Notes: generated by a model from the letters alone, not told the origin. Shown: positions 11,438-21,225, numbered from the stretch's first letter. The stretch is DNA of 64,000 nt from Locusta migratoria (GCA_026315105.1 CM048744.1:839800094-839864093); one strand, 5' to 3'. Program-made: numbers and translations.

Positions 11438-12449
11438 GACCACAAAGGTTTTCCCGGCGTAATAACTGTTTGTAATCTTCTCGGGTCTGCAACCGGATAC
11501 TAAAGTCAACTTGACACAATATTTCAGCGGCGCAACTGCCCGCCATCCTCAGGTGAGCTTGCTGATAGACAATCTCGCCGGAACTGAGTTCCCAGTGCAA
11601 TCGGCGGCTCCTTTGTACATCGAGGAAGACCCACAGCGCGTGCGCAAGAAGTGACAGTAACTGCCCTCTGGCGCACAAGACATACAGCGCTCCGGTGGTA
11701 GAGTCCGGCGAAATCGATAATCGATGATAAAGAAACTTATTATTCAGATTTCTGAAGTACCAACCGTTGTTTTTTAACATCTGATAACACAGGGTTCCAG
11801 GATTTACTAAGAAGGTAGCCTTTGTCTCTGTTAATCAGATTGTCAGATCATCGAATCTCTATGGATTCCTTTAAGACACAGTCCCAGTAACGAGATGCTG
11901 AAGCAACCATGTGAGTTTCGTTATATAACATTTTATGTCCCTCATCGAGACAATGCTCAGCTACCGCCGACTTCTCGGGCTGGAGCAAACGTGTGTGGCG
12001 TTGATGTTCAATACATCTGTCCTGAATGGTACGGATGGTCTGACCAATATACGTTTTCCCACATTGACAGGGAATCTTATATACCCCGGGCTTCCTCAGA
12101 CCCAAATCATCCTTCACAGATCCAAGAAGTGGTGTCGTCTTTACTGGCGGACGAAAAACACTCTTAATGTCATTCTTTTTTAAAATTCTTCCTATCTTTG
12201 ATGAAATACTCCCGGCAAAAGGTAGGAAAGCAACTGATTTATGGGTCTCATTTAATGGTTCAGGTGAAGGACCAAACCGTAAAGCACAGCGGATCTGCTT
12301 ATCTGTGTAGCCATTCTGTTGAAACACAACTTTTAGATGATCTAGTTCTTGCGTCTATCAGCAAGCTCACCTGAGGATGGCGGGCAGTTGCGCCGCTGAA
12401 ACATTGTGCCAAGTTGACTTTAGTATCCGGCTGCAGACCCGAGAAGATT
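11438..12449 (-). mobile_element. Penelope-like element with inverted flanks
   Basis: A 16-bp direct repeat, acaatagtgttcatgt, flanks the element (11422-11437 and 12450-12465). Inside, about 110 bp at each end are inverted copies of each other (near 11475-11573 and 12355-12449), sharing ACTAAAGTCAACTTG and GGCGGGCAGTTGCGCCGC. Between them lies a minus-strand GIY-YIG endonuclease frame. Inverted or direct terminal copies plus GIY-YIG are the known layout of Penelope-like retroelements. The reverse-transcriptase part is absent, so this copy is 5'-truncated. Confidence 0.85.
11848..12327 (-). pseudogene. Penelope GIY-YIG endonuclease domain
   Basis: A continuous minus-strand frame of 159 residues. 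Residues 1-75 are the linker seen between reverse transcriptase and nuclease in Penelope proteins (LPFAGSISSKIGRILKK, RPPVKTTPLLGSVKDDLGL). The nuclease follows: GVYKIPCQCGKTYIGQT is the GIY-YIG signature with its Cys pair, then an Arg-rich helix ending in EHQRH, then AVAEHCLDEGHKM with the conserved Glu and His. This enzyme nicks target DNA for insertion. The catalytic motifs look intact, but with the reverse transcriptase missing the copy cannot be autonomous. The frame is open over its length, which suggests a fairly recent insertion. Confidence 0.85.
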
Positions 12450-12465
12450 ACAATAGTGTTCATGT

Positions 12466-13018
12466 TTGTCAATGCGCTAATGAAAACACGGAAACATGTC
12501 CTACGGTACTCGCGTCGTAATCAGAACCTATTCATCGGCGAGTCCTTTTTCCTTGTATGAACAAAACGCGTTCGCTCTCGTGTGATTACACAACGCACCG
12601 GGCGTCCCTCGTGGCTGTCACGTGATTGCGGTCTGATGGAAGCAGAATTTTGTTACCAAATGCGATGTAAATTGCTGGCTATTGAAACGCACGCCCATGC
12701 AAATTATCTCTGTGGCGGAGAAATGTGGAATTGCAAACTGCCCGCTATCAATGAGGCTGGTCGTTAGAAAGCGAAGCGTCAAAGGCTTTGAAGCAGACGT
12801 TAATGGACTGGCCGTGGGAAACTGCATCACGAGCGAGAGCACGGCGGCTACTTCATTACTAGTGCCGACCTAGTGTGCGTAAGGCCTCAAGGAGGGAAAG
12901 TTTCCCCATAAGTAGTACGCAATTATTATTCATTATCTGTGTAGATGTTGCGACTTTCGTTACTCTTGAAAGTACGAAATAGGTGAAAGATTGTTACAAT
13001 TAATAAATATTCATAGAA
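12466..13018. other. Unassigned stretch
   Basis: Mixed-GC sequence with short overlapping frames on both strands but no recognisable domain or repeat partner. Confidence 0.45.
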
Positions 13019-13702
13019 TATATGACATCAACTGCGATTGGGCAAAGCTGAAAATGTGTACCCAGCCGGGATTCGAACCCGGGTCTCCTGCTTTCTAGGC
13101 AGTTGCGCTGACCCCTACAGCACTGAGGACACAGTGATCACCGCACCTGTAAGTACTACCTAAGCACGCCTCCCGTCAGATACAAATTCCCAGCTTCGCC
13201 CTGCCCACAGTACTCAAACTCGTAGTTACTAAACTAATTTCCGTAAGAGTAAGGGTTTCAAACCTGCCCACCCCTCCCCACTAACGACAGGACAATTGCC
13301 CGTCACCGGCATATTATATATATATACATGTGGCGTCTCTTCCGAAAGAACAGACGTCACTTCTGATCCTGCAGTTGTTATTATTTAATATTCATACAAT
13401 ATATGACATCAACTGCGATTGGGCAAAGCTGAAAATGTGTACCCAGCCGGGATTGTATCTGACGGGAGGCATGCTTAGGTAGACCTTGCAGGTGCGGTGA
13501 TCACTGTGTCCCCAGTGGTGTAGAGGTCAGCGCAACTGCCTAGAAAGCAGGATACCCGGGTTCGAATCCCGGCTGGGTACACATTTTCAGATTTGCCCAA
13601 TCGCAGTTGATGTCATATATTCTAAGAATATTAAATAATAACAACTGCAGGATCAGAAGTGACTTCTGTTCTTTCGGAAGAGACGCCACATGTATATGTA
13701 GA
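13019..13702. mobile_element. Foldback with paired tRNA-like units
   Basis: Two tRNA-like units face each other: minus strand at about 13058-13130 and plus strand at about 13500-13582, both with GGGTTCGAATCCCGG-type B boxes, a TGGTGTAGAGGTCAGCGC-like A box and a CTGC...GCAG anticodon stem. Around the second unit the arms 13319-13453 and 13567-13702 are reverse complements (ATGTGGCGTCTCTTCC, CAGACGTCACTTCTGATCC). The tRNA-like part has a mispaired acceptor stem, so it is SINE-like rather than a working tRNA. The order of events (insertion then inverted duplication) is inferred. Confidence 0.65.
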
Positions 13703-15041
13703 ATTAAAAAACCTTCCCAACTTTTGCTCCCAAATTAAAAGGTGCGCTTGCCTGACAGTCTTGTGGTGCTATGCGCATTGTCAGCATCGGAACTATCAGC
13801 GTATAATAAAAATAATGAAATTAGTCATATACAAGTTTTGGGAAAGATTGCAAGTAAAAATTAGCTGTTGAGATTTTGGAAATCCAATCCTGGACATTTA
13901 ATAATAGATTAAAACAAAGTTAATTATTCCGCTCCCCTTCACTTTCCTCATTCCTACCCCGTGTATCATCACAAGGGGTTTCTGCTTTAATGGATAAAAA
14001 ATTATAGCCGCTGGGGAAGGCCACAGTCCAGAAGTTTGACATTTCAGTTAAGATAAATTGTCAGAATATTTGGACACTGTCAAATTGAAAGGTGAGGCAG
14101 CCTGTTACATTTCGTAATAATTACAACCTTACACTAACAACGTCTTGTTGCAAGACAAGATGAAATTGAAAAATCATATTTAAGTAAACGATTTCTCTAT
14201 TAACTCGTCCAGCCATTAACGCCGTACGTAGCGAGAATATTTAACTTTTTTTAAACCAAGGAAACGAAGAATGAACCCAAGCAGGGGCACTACACCGATA
14301 GCATGTTTAATCTAATTGCGCGTACCTTTCTATATGCATACCGTTGCATTTTTATAAAATCGTGGTCTATCATGAACACGTAGTCGTAAGGGACGGCGAT
14401 GTTCATGGCTGCTGCAGCTCCATGATCTTACTACAAAGGCGGAAACTTTCGCACAAGTAGTTCGTCAACCGAAACCTTTCAAATCCAGCAAGCCACTATG
14501 CACGAGAAGGCTTCTCTCGTCGGTTTTTTTCACCTCGTAAATCGAATCGCGGATGCGTCCGCCTACAAAATTAGACACTTTTTGCGAACCTCTCCAGGCG
14601 AACCGTGGAGAATGGTTCCGACCTGTGAGGTCTGGTTTCACGTTTGTTAGGTTGCCGACCTGCAGAGGCTGGAAACGACCTAAGTAAGATCGATCTAGTG
14701 CTGTCCCTTCGGCGGGAAGAAGCCGTGTTTAATGATTCAGAATAACGATTGGTACAGCCTTCGTGGCTATCGCCATATTCCGAATTTATAATGATAATTA
14801 ATCTTGGACCCGCAGAATACTACGTGCGACGATGAAGTATAGAGTAACATTAGATTGCCGGGGAAAATCAGTTTCATATGGTTTAATCGCCGATTCAGTT
14901 TGTCACTTTCACTATTTGAATTGAGCTGTAACATTTTGCGAAGTTTAGAATCTAAAATCAGACAGTTAATAACTACTTGTTTAATGGACACGCTCTTTGT
15001 CATAAAGACTGGAGAAGGTGCTTGCTGGTACCTTTGTGTTC
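13703..15041. other. Long stretch without recognised genes
   Basis: AT-rich on average, with a slightly GC-richer part near 14380-14700. No long frame, terminal repeat or RNA fold supported. Confidence 0.45.
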
Positions 15042-15164
15042 GGCCCTGCAGTAGTGGACTGGCCGAGCGCTGCAAGGCGCCTTGCTACGCAGCGCGTGGT
15101 TGCTCCCCGACGGAGGTTCGAGTCCTCCCTCGGGCATGGGTGTGTCTGTTGTACTTAGGTTAGT
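15042..15164 (+). mobile_element. SINE type S2, left part, split
   Basis: Head with GGACTGGCCGAGCGCTGC and B box GGAGGTTCGAGTCCTCC, then GGGCATGGGTGTGTC. The copy stops where the inverted SINE at 15167 begins and resumes at 15378. Confidence 0.75.
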
Positions 15165-15166
15165 TT

Positions 15167-15377
15167 AAATGTTCAAATGTTCAAATGCTTGTTAAGCTTA
15201 ACGGACTGAACTGCGTGGTCATCAGTCCCTAAACTTACAAACTACTTATGAATTACCTTATACTAAAGACGACACAAACATCCATGCCTAAGGAAGGATT
15301 CGAACCCCCGACGGGGAACGGCTTCGCGCATCGTAGCGTAGCGCCTCAATGCGCTCGGCCGCTCCACCTCGGCAAGG
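15167..15377 (-). mobile_element. SINE type S3, nested in an S2 copy
   Basis: Minus-strand copy: 3' end ACATTTGAACATTT-like at 15167-15190, body with ACTACTTATGAATTACC, B box GGATTCGAACCC near 15296, and head GCTCGGCCGCTCCACC near 15355. It interrupts the S2 copy on either side, so it inserted later. Confidence 0.75.
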
Positions 15378-15440
15378 CGTTTGTAATCCTAGGGATTGAT
15401 AACCTCATTAGTTATGTCCCAGAGATTTACAAACATTTGA
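15378..15440 (+). mobile_element. SINE type S2, right part, split
   Basis: Resumes the interrupted plus-strand SINE: GTTTGTAATCCTAGGGATTG, TTAGTTATGTCCCAGAG and terminal ACAAACATTTGA. Confidence 0.65.
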
Positions 15441-15708
15441 TTACTTTCTTATTTTTTCTTTTTGTGTACGGCTGGGAAAAGTCTGGGCTCTACAGCTTTA
15501 CCCTGCCGCGCGTTGTAGCTTCTTATATTAAATTTAAAAGAATGAAACTACGCAGCACACGCTTCTCATGCGTGTAACTTCATAATGTTGCCCCTCTCCT
15601 CGTTCGCTCTCTTTATCATTCTCCTGTGCATCTGCTCTTCCTCCCTTGTCTGTCGATTTCCTCCTTCCCTCTCTACTTCCTAGCCCCTCTCTTTGTCCAT
15701 CTGATCCT
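15441..15708. other. Polypyrimidine-rich stretch
   Basis: C/T-rich from 15590 on, without a supported gene. Composition recalls 2690-2830. Confidence 0.5.
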
Positions 15709-15790
15709 GCTTCGCCCTTTTTCTATGCATTTTCATCGCTTGCGTTTCTATGTTGGCCTCTTCCACCCATCTCTTTATGTTAATTTCAAC
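15709..15790. repeat. Left copy of long direct repeat flanking a LINE
   Basis: About 82 bp beginning TGCTTCGCCCTTTTTCTATG and ending TAATTTCAAC, repeated at 16830 with roughly ten differences. Confidence 0.85.
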
Positions 15791-16829
15791 CGAATTTTAA
15801 TCAAATTGCGTGGTATATCGCCCGAAATTTACGACTGGATAGGGGATTTCCTGTCAGAGAGGACACAGTTTGTAGTAATCGATGGTAAGGCATCGACTAA
15901 AACAAGAGCTGATATCGGGCGTTCTACAGGGTAGTGTCAATGGTCCTCTGCGGCTCCTTATTTACTTAACGATTTGGGACAAAATCTAAGTAGCTCTCTT
16001 AGGTTGTTTGAAGATGACGCCGTCATTTATCGTCCAGTAAAGTCATCTGAAGATCAAAGCGGACTGCAGAACGATAAGAATAAGATATTACTATAGTGTA
16101 AGAACTGGGAATTGACTCTAGATAATGAGAAGTGAGAAGTCGTCCACATGAGTACGAAAAGAAATCCGTTAAACTTTGTTTACAAGATAAATCAATCAAA
16201 CGTGAAGGCCGTAAACTCGAGAAAATACCTAGGAATTACAATTACTTCTGACTTAAATTGGAAAGAAGACGTAGGTAATGTCGTGGGAAAGGCGAACAAG
16301 AGACTGCGTTGTATTGGCTGAACCCTTAAAAGATGCAACAGAACTACTAAAGAAACTGCATACACTACGCTTGTCCATCCATTTTTGAAGTATTGCTGCC
16401 CAATGTGGGATCCTTATCAGGTGGGTTTGACGGAGGACATCGAAAGAATCCAAAGAAGGGCAGCTCGTGTCGTATTGTCACGATACAGGGGAGACAGCGT
16501 TACGGAAGCAATACAGGATCTGGGATGGGAATCACTACAACAACGGCGCTTATCGCTGCGGTGTGGGCTACTTACGAAACTCCAATCGCCAACATTCTCC
16601 TCCGAATGCGAAAAAAATCTTGTTTACTCCCACTTACATAGGTAGAAATGATCATCAGAATAAAATACGAGAAATCAGAGCCCGAACGGAGAGATTCAGG
16701 TGTTCATTCTTCCCGCGCGCTATTGGAGAATGGAATGGGAAGTAAAATAGTATAACGGTGGTTCGATTAACCCTTTGCCAGGCACTTAAATGTGATTTGC
16801 AGAGTATACCATGTAGATGTAGATGTAGA
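15791..16829 (+). mobile_element. CR1/Jockey-group LINE, 5'-truncated
   Basis: Shares its sequence with the copy at 24208-25268. It begins inside the reverse transcriptase (WIGDFLSERTQFVVIDGK) and continues through a frameshifted GPL...YINDLG, a motif C mutated from FADD to FEDD (GAAGATGACG near 16010), VVHMSTKRNPLNFVYKINQS and KYLGITITSDLNWKE. It ends with the readable C-terminal thumb frame at 16385-16645. The 3' end is a short run of TGTAGA repeats at 16812-16829. The bordering sequence is an 82-bp direct repeat. Stops and frameshifts abolish coding. Confidence 0.85.
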
Positions 16830-16911
16830 TGCTTCGCCCTTTTTCTATGCATTTTCATTGCTTGCGTTTCTATGTCCGTCTCCTCCATCCATCTCTTTAT
16901 GTCAATTTCAT
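16830..16911. repeat. Right copy of long direct repeat flanking a LINE
   Basis: Starts TGCTTCGCCCTTTTTCTATG directly after the LINE's 3' repeat tail and matches 15709-15790 at about 88 percent by eye. Confidence 0.85.
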
Positions 16912-17481
16912 CCCGCTTTCCTATATCTTCATACAACTGTCTAATGTGGAACCTTGTTTATAGTTTAAGAAATAGGTGTAGTACAGTTTACAAGGAATGG
17001 GCCAAAAACGTTTGTGAATTAATGGTTTTGCACAAACGAACATTTATATTTTTACATCGTTCCCCATTTCCCACGTACTGAAAATAACCCAAGCTCCGTG
17101 TCTTACCAACCAGCCGCCATGTCATCCTCCCGCTATAAGGCATCAACGGCCCACACTCTCGGTCGCTGTGTCGGTTCTCGTGACCGGAGCCGCTACTTCT
17201 CCATCGAGCAGCTCCTCAATTGGACTCACAAGGACTGAGTGCAGCGCTCGGCAGACATGGCCAGGATTTGGTTCTGGGGGAGGGGCTTATTATTAAAAAA
17301 ATAAAGCCTGTTGAATTTATTAATCTATGACTTAATTTTACACTTTTTATAATTTAACCAATTATACTAAGAAAACAAATGCACGAGAAATGAAAAGAGT
17401 AGGCTCGCATTAATTTGAAAGTGGAAGAGCAGCAACGTGGTGGAAATGGAGTGTATATAATAAGCTTGTAAAATAATTAAG
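16912..17481. other. Unassigned stretch with a GC-rich repeat-like block
   Basis: 17107-17280 is GC-richer (ending near CTCGGCAGACATGG) and resembles, from memory only, a dispersed insect repeat. The rest is AT-rich without features. Confidence 0.35.
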
Positions 17482-17494
17482 CAGCTTCTATGTT

Positions 17495-17989
17495 CATGTA
17501 ATGCAGGCTTTCACGACCGGATGTCTTAGGTGCTGGTAGAAATTCCGGGTTATAAGGTCGTGGTCCATAAAACGTTTCAGTTTCACCTAACGTTTCGTCC
17601 AGAGCTGCGCCGCACATCTTCAGAGGTCTTCTTACTTGCGTTGAGTCTTGCCGACTGTCGGCAAGACTCAACGCAAGTAAGAAGACCTCTGAAGATGTCC
17701 GGCGCAGCTCTGGACGGAAAGTTAGGTTCAAAAATGTTCAAATGTTTGTATAGTCTATGGGACTTAACTACGGGGTCATCAGTCCCTAAACTTACAAACT
17801 ACTTATGAGCTACCTACAATTAAGGACGGCACAAATATCCATGCCCGAGGGGGGATTCGAACCACCGACCGTAGTGGCCGTGCAGACCGTGACTGAAGCG
17901 CCTCAGTCCCCTCGGCCACCGCGGCCGGCAAACGTTAGGTGAAACTGAAAAGTTTTATGGACCACGGCCTTATAACCCGGAAGTTCTAC
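17495..17989. mobile_element. Palindromic foldback, SINE-interrupted
   Basis: Flanked by a 13-bp direct repeat cagcttctatgtt (17482-17494 and 17990-18002). The left arm is the reverse complement of the right arm around a single-base centre at 17656. The right arm is split by a SINE at 17728-17929 and resumes at 17941 with AACTGAAAAGTTTTATGG. Each arm holds a CTGAAGATG...GGACG motif (17592-17623 minus, 17689-17720 plus). No coding core remains. The layout resembles two Penelope-type flanks joined head-to-head without an interior. Confidence 0.75.
17728..17929 (-). mobile_element. SINE type S1
   Basis: Minus-strand S1 with B box GGATTCGAACC near 17852 and head CTCGGCCACCGCGGCCGGC at the right end. 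Flanked by aaagttaggt (17718-17727) and aaacgttaggt (17930-17940), a target duplication with a one-base indel. It sits in the right arm of the palindromic foldback. Confidence 0.88.
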
Positions 17990-18725
17990 CAGCTTCTATG
18001 TTACTAGACAAAGAGAAAGGTCTTTACAGTTTAATTAATGTGAGACTCTATGCGTCAAAATAACAATATTGTTGTGAACGTTTGAGTAATGATTTCTGAA
18101 TTCTAACAATTATAAACAGGGATGCAAACTCACGAACTGATTAAAGAGGCAGTGAAGTAAACCAAAGAACTACAGAGACAAGCAGCTTAAGCAGCCTACA
18201 GATATCTATCGAGAAGACAAAATGTATGACAAACATCACGGAAGCTCCTGGATGGATGGCGATAGACAGAGGGATAATTCAGAAGGTGAAAAAATTCAAA
18301 TACCTAGGAGAATGGATAGACACTGGACTGACAGAAAAGGATGCAATGGAAGCACGAATAAACAAAATTAATTTAGCATATAAACTAACAATGAACATCT
18401 ATAATAAGAAGAATATTTCTATCAAAGCAAAACCTGAAATATTACCAGACAGTGATCCGCCCTGAAGCTTTATATGCAGCAGAAACACTCAACCTAATAA
18501 GAACTGGAGTGATCAAGAGGCTAGAACTGGTGGAACGGAAGATTCTCAGGAGAATATTAGGACCTCGAAGACCAGAAGACGTTCAGTTTAGAAATCAGTC
18601 CAACGAGGAACTCTATTCCAAAATAGAAAAAAATATCCAATATCATTAACAAAAGAAGGTGCGAGTTCTTTCGACACATTTGTAGAATGGACCATGGGAG
18701 GTTAAGACAGCAAATTTTACAATTC

Positions 18726-18931
18726 GCCGCGGCGGAGTAGCCCAGCGGTCTAAAGCTTCTCGCTGCGGAGCGCGCGGTTGCTCGCCGTGGAGGTTCGAGT
18801 CCTCCCTGAGGCATTGGTGTGTGTGTGTTGTCCTTAGGTTAGTTTACCTAAGTTTAAGTAGTTTGTAAGCTACGGACTGATGACCACGCAGTTTGGTCCG
18901 ATAGATTTACAAACATTTGAACATTTGATTT
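18726..18931 (+). mobile_element. SINE type S2
   Basis: Complete head GCCGCGGCGGAGTAGCCCAG, B box GAGGTTCGAGTCCTC, body through GTTTGGTCCGATAGATTTAC and terminal ACATTTGAACATTTGAT. Flanks ttttacaattc (18715-18725) and ttttagaattc (18932-18942) are an 11-bp target duplication with one mismatch. Inserted into the LINE fragment. Confidence 0.9.
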
Positions 18932-19009
18932 TTTTAGAATTCTTGTTGTACAAGAACAGCAAAATACGGTGGATCCAAGAAGTACAAAGGGATCTGGAAG
19001 AAAATGGGA

Positions 19010-19375
19010 ATACGGATCAAGAAATACGCAACAGGGTGATTTTTAATAAAAAAAATCAGGCATTTTCAGGATTTGAGGACAGAACTGGACCGAGAACGAA
19101 ATCATCGTGGACAGAAGAGCTAAGAAAGATGCAAAGTATGAGGATGAAAGAATACTGGAATAGGAGGAAGAACTAAAGAAAGGAAGCTGATGTATACGGG
19201 ATCAAGAAATACACAACAGGGTGATTTTTAATAAAAAAATTCAGGCATTTGCAGGATTTGAGGACAGAATTAGACCGAGAACGAAATCATCGTGGACAGA
19301 AGAGCGAAGAAAGATGCAAAATATGAGGATGAAAGAATACTGGAAGAGGAAGAACTAAAGAAAGGAAGCTGATGT
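19010..19375 (+). repeat. Tandem duplication in LINE 3' region
   Basis: Two adjacent units of about 185 bp (19010-19193 and 19194-19375), each starting GATCAAGAAATAC and ending AAAGGAAGCTGATGT. They differ at roughly ten sites, so the duplication is not recent. Confidence 0.85.
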
Positions 19376-19510
19376 GAATTAACGTGGTCCAAAGATTGCC
19401 GAAACGGAAGAAGAAGAAGAATTGGTTACTTAATTCCATTCTTACCCAGTGATGGACGTGGAACTGATATCAGAATTCTTTCACGACTCTTCAGTGCATA
19501 ACACCGAAAT

Positions 19511-20042
19511 CAGTGGCGTAACTATGGGGGGGGGGGGGTGAGGGGGATAGAACCCCACCCCGTAGAACCCGAAAAGAAAAGAGAAAAAAATAAAAAGAGA
19601 GAGAGAGGGGGGGGGAGGAAAAGAAATCGTATAACAGCAATCTGGTAAAGGTACAGATTTGGAATTTGGGGTGTTTTACCATAAGCTTTCATTGGAAGGT
19701 AGTGAATTACTTTCTTCAACGGGAGTGTTAGATGCCGTCGGCGGTGGCCGAAGGGACTGAGGCGCTCCAGTCACGGTCTGCACGGCCACTACGGTCGGGG
19801 GTTCGGATCCCCCCTCGGGCATGGATATTTGTGCCATTCTTAGTATTAGTTAGTTCGTAATTAGTTTGTAAGTTTAGGGACTGATGACTCCATACTTAAG
19901 TCCGATAAGCTTTACAAACATTTGAACATTGAACATTTTGAGTGGTAGATGGTAGTCTGTCTGAAAACTGACTAAAATTTTGCTCGTCAAGCAAATCTAT
20001 CCCCCCCCCCCCCCCCAAAGCCAAGTCCCAGTTACGCCACTG
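19511..20042. mobile_element. MITE with 8-bp target duplication (hAT- or P-like)
   Basis: Inverted ends CAGTGGCGTAACT (19511) and AGTTACGCCACTG (ends 20042). Flanks accgaaat (19503-19510) and accgtaat (20043-20050) form an 8-bp duplication with one mismatch, the size known for hAT and P superfamilies. Subterminal G and C runs (19526-19538, 20001-20016) lie in mirror position. No transposase inside; a SINE fills the middle. Confidence 0.75.
19734..19939 (+). mobile_element. SINE type S1
   Basis: Head GGTGGCCGAAGGGACTGAGG, B box GGGTTCGGATCC, body with ATTAGTTTGTAAGTTTAG. Flanks gagtgttagat (19723-19733) and gagtggtagat (19940-19950) are an 11-bp target duplication. Inserted in the 8-bp-TSD MITE. 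Confidence 0.9.
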
Positions 20043-20050
20043 ACCGTAAT

Positions 20051-20441
20051 CATCTTATACTTTTTAAACACTGTACTCCTACAGTAGTCTTTGTCGAACC
20101 GTTATTGTGTATTGTTTGAACACTGTACCCCAGCACAGGTGGCGCCACCCCTGGGAGTGGTTGTGGTGTTTGCGCTGTCGGGCGGAGTCAATAAGCCTGG
20201 TACCGGAGCACTGCGGTGGGGGCGTGGCTGACGAGGGGCGTCAACTGGAGCGGCGGTCTTTGCCCGGGGCGTTAATTGCGCATCTGTCGCGTGCTGAATG
20301 CGAGGCACGCGGCGCCCTGGAATGACCGACTGGCGCCAGTAGGCTTGCGCTGCATCCGTGCAGCGGCTGTCGACCCGCCGCTAGTGGCGCTGCTGTACTC
20401 GCCAATAGGGTATTTGACTGTTTTCAGGAAATCGTTTTAAA
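20051..20441. other. GC-rich unassigned block
   Basis: 20130-20400 is CpG-rich with short overlapping frames on both strands lacking recognisable domains. It may be a CpG island or a repeat. Confidence 0.35.
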
Positions 20442-20583
20442 TTGTTAATTATGTTATATTATGGCCCGAACATGCTTTTTTACCTTGTGGATTTCAGTAC
20501 TTAAAAATAATAATAATAATAAAAAAAAAATTCAATAAATTTGAAAGCTTGCTAAAACGCCACATTTGAGGCACTGTGATGCC
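20442..20583 (+). repeat. Direct repeat R-a, copy 1
   Basis: Begins AAATTGTTAATTATG and includes CCCGAACATGCTTTTTTACC and GTGGATTTCAGTACTT. Recurs at 21028-21225 with an extra 60 bp inside. Confidence 0.8.
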
Positions 20584-20586
20584 TTC

Positions 20587-20788
20587 GCACCAGTATCGAA
20601 GTAGTTAAATAAAATTACTGCCTTAACTGCGTGCTTTACTGGGTTAAATTTTACTAACTATCCCGGCGGCTTCCTGTGACTATGTTGGCAACAGATGCTG
20701 AATAGCGAGAATCATGAGACGTCGCCATTAGCCAATCGCGTGACAGCGCAAATATTTTGTCGTGAAACCTTTGATTTACGAGGCAGTT
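20587..20788 (+). repeat. 202-bp direct repeat R-b, copy 1
   Basis: Starts GCACCAGTATCGAAG and ends TTACGAGGCAGTT. The partner at 23075-23276 has the same length and only about seven differences. The pair brackets the THAP region. Confidence 0.9.
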
Positions 20789-21027
20789 GATTTGATTTTT
20801 CCAGGGAAGCAAAAAAAATAAAAAAATAAAAAAAATAAAAAGTTGGTCCAACCCGCCACTGCCCGCACCGAAACTAAGTTTATTGTGCGGTATCGCTCCC
20901 TGTATATCTAGTAAAGCCAACCAATGCCCTTGAACAGTGCAAGGAGTCCCTTCACCAGTTCTTTATTAGACACAATTTCTTCGGGACTGGTTGTCACAAA
21001 TATTCTGTGCCTTTTATTCTCCAATTG

Positions 21028-21225
21028 TTAATTATGTCATATTATGTCCCGAACATGCTTTTTTACCTCGTTCAACGCATAACTCCTACAGTAGTCAGTG
21101 TTTGCGCTATCATATTATGCCTTTCTTCCTCGTGGATTTCAGTACTTTTAAAAAAAAAAAGAAATGAAATTCAAATAATTTGAAAGCCTGCTAAAACGCT
21201 ACATTTGAGTCACGTGATGCCTGTG
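21028..21225 (+). repeat. Direct repeat R-a, copy 2
   Basis: Repeats 20442-20583 with a 60-bp insertion at about 21071-21131 that includes CTCCTACAGTAGTC, also found near 20076. Confidence 0.75.

Larger units (their letters stand above)
18120..19420 (+). mobile_element. LINE C-terminal fragment, distinct family
   Basis: Translated segments 18226-18465 (KKFKYLGEWIDTGLTEKDAM) and 18452-18649 (RPEALYAAETLNLIRTGVIK, KRLELVERKILRRILGPRRP) are the thumb and C-terminal part of a LINE reverse transcriptase; a one-frame shift separates them. After a SINE insertion the frame resumes with YKNSKIRWIQEVQRDLEENG. The 3' end is a GAAGAA repeat near 19408-19421. A block near the 3' end is tandemly duplicated (19010-19375). 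The catalytic palm is absent. The clade is uncertain; the C-terminal basic WxxEV motif occurs in RTE and related groups. Confidence 0.75.

Noticed and set aside
11521..12402. A complete hammerhead ribozyme in the Penelope flanks
   Set aside because: The CTGANGA and GAAA boxes are present, but I could not pair stem I or place a cleavage triplet, and stem II needs an extra unpaired base. Kept only as a possible relic.
12582..12873. Small secreted or Cys-rich protein
   Set aside because: Three short frames overlap on both strands, with no signal peptide, no conserved spacing and no neighbour to support one of them.
13500..13582. Functional tRNA-Ser (anticodon AGA)
   Set aside because: The anticodon stem and B box are good, but the acceptor stem mispairs, the long variable arm of tRNA-Ser is missing, and the unit lies in a duplicated foldback.
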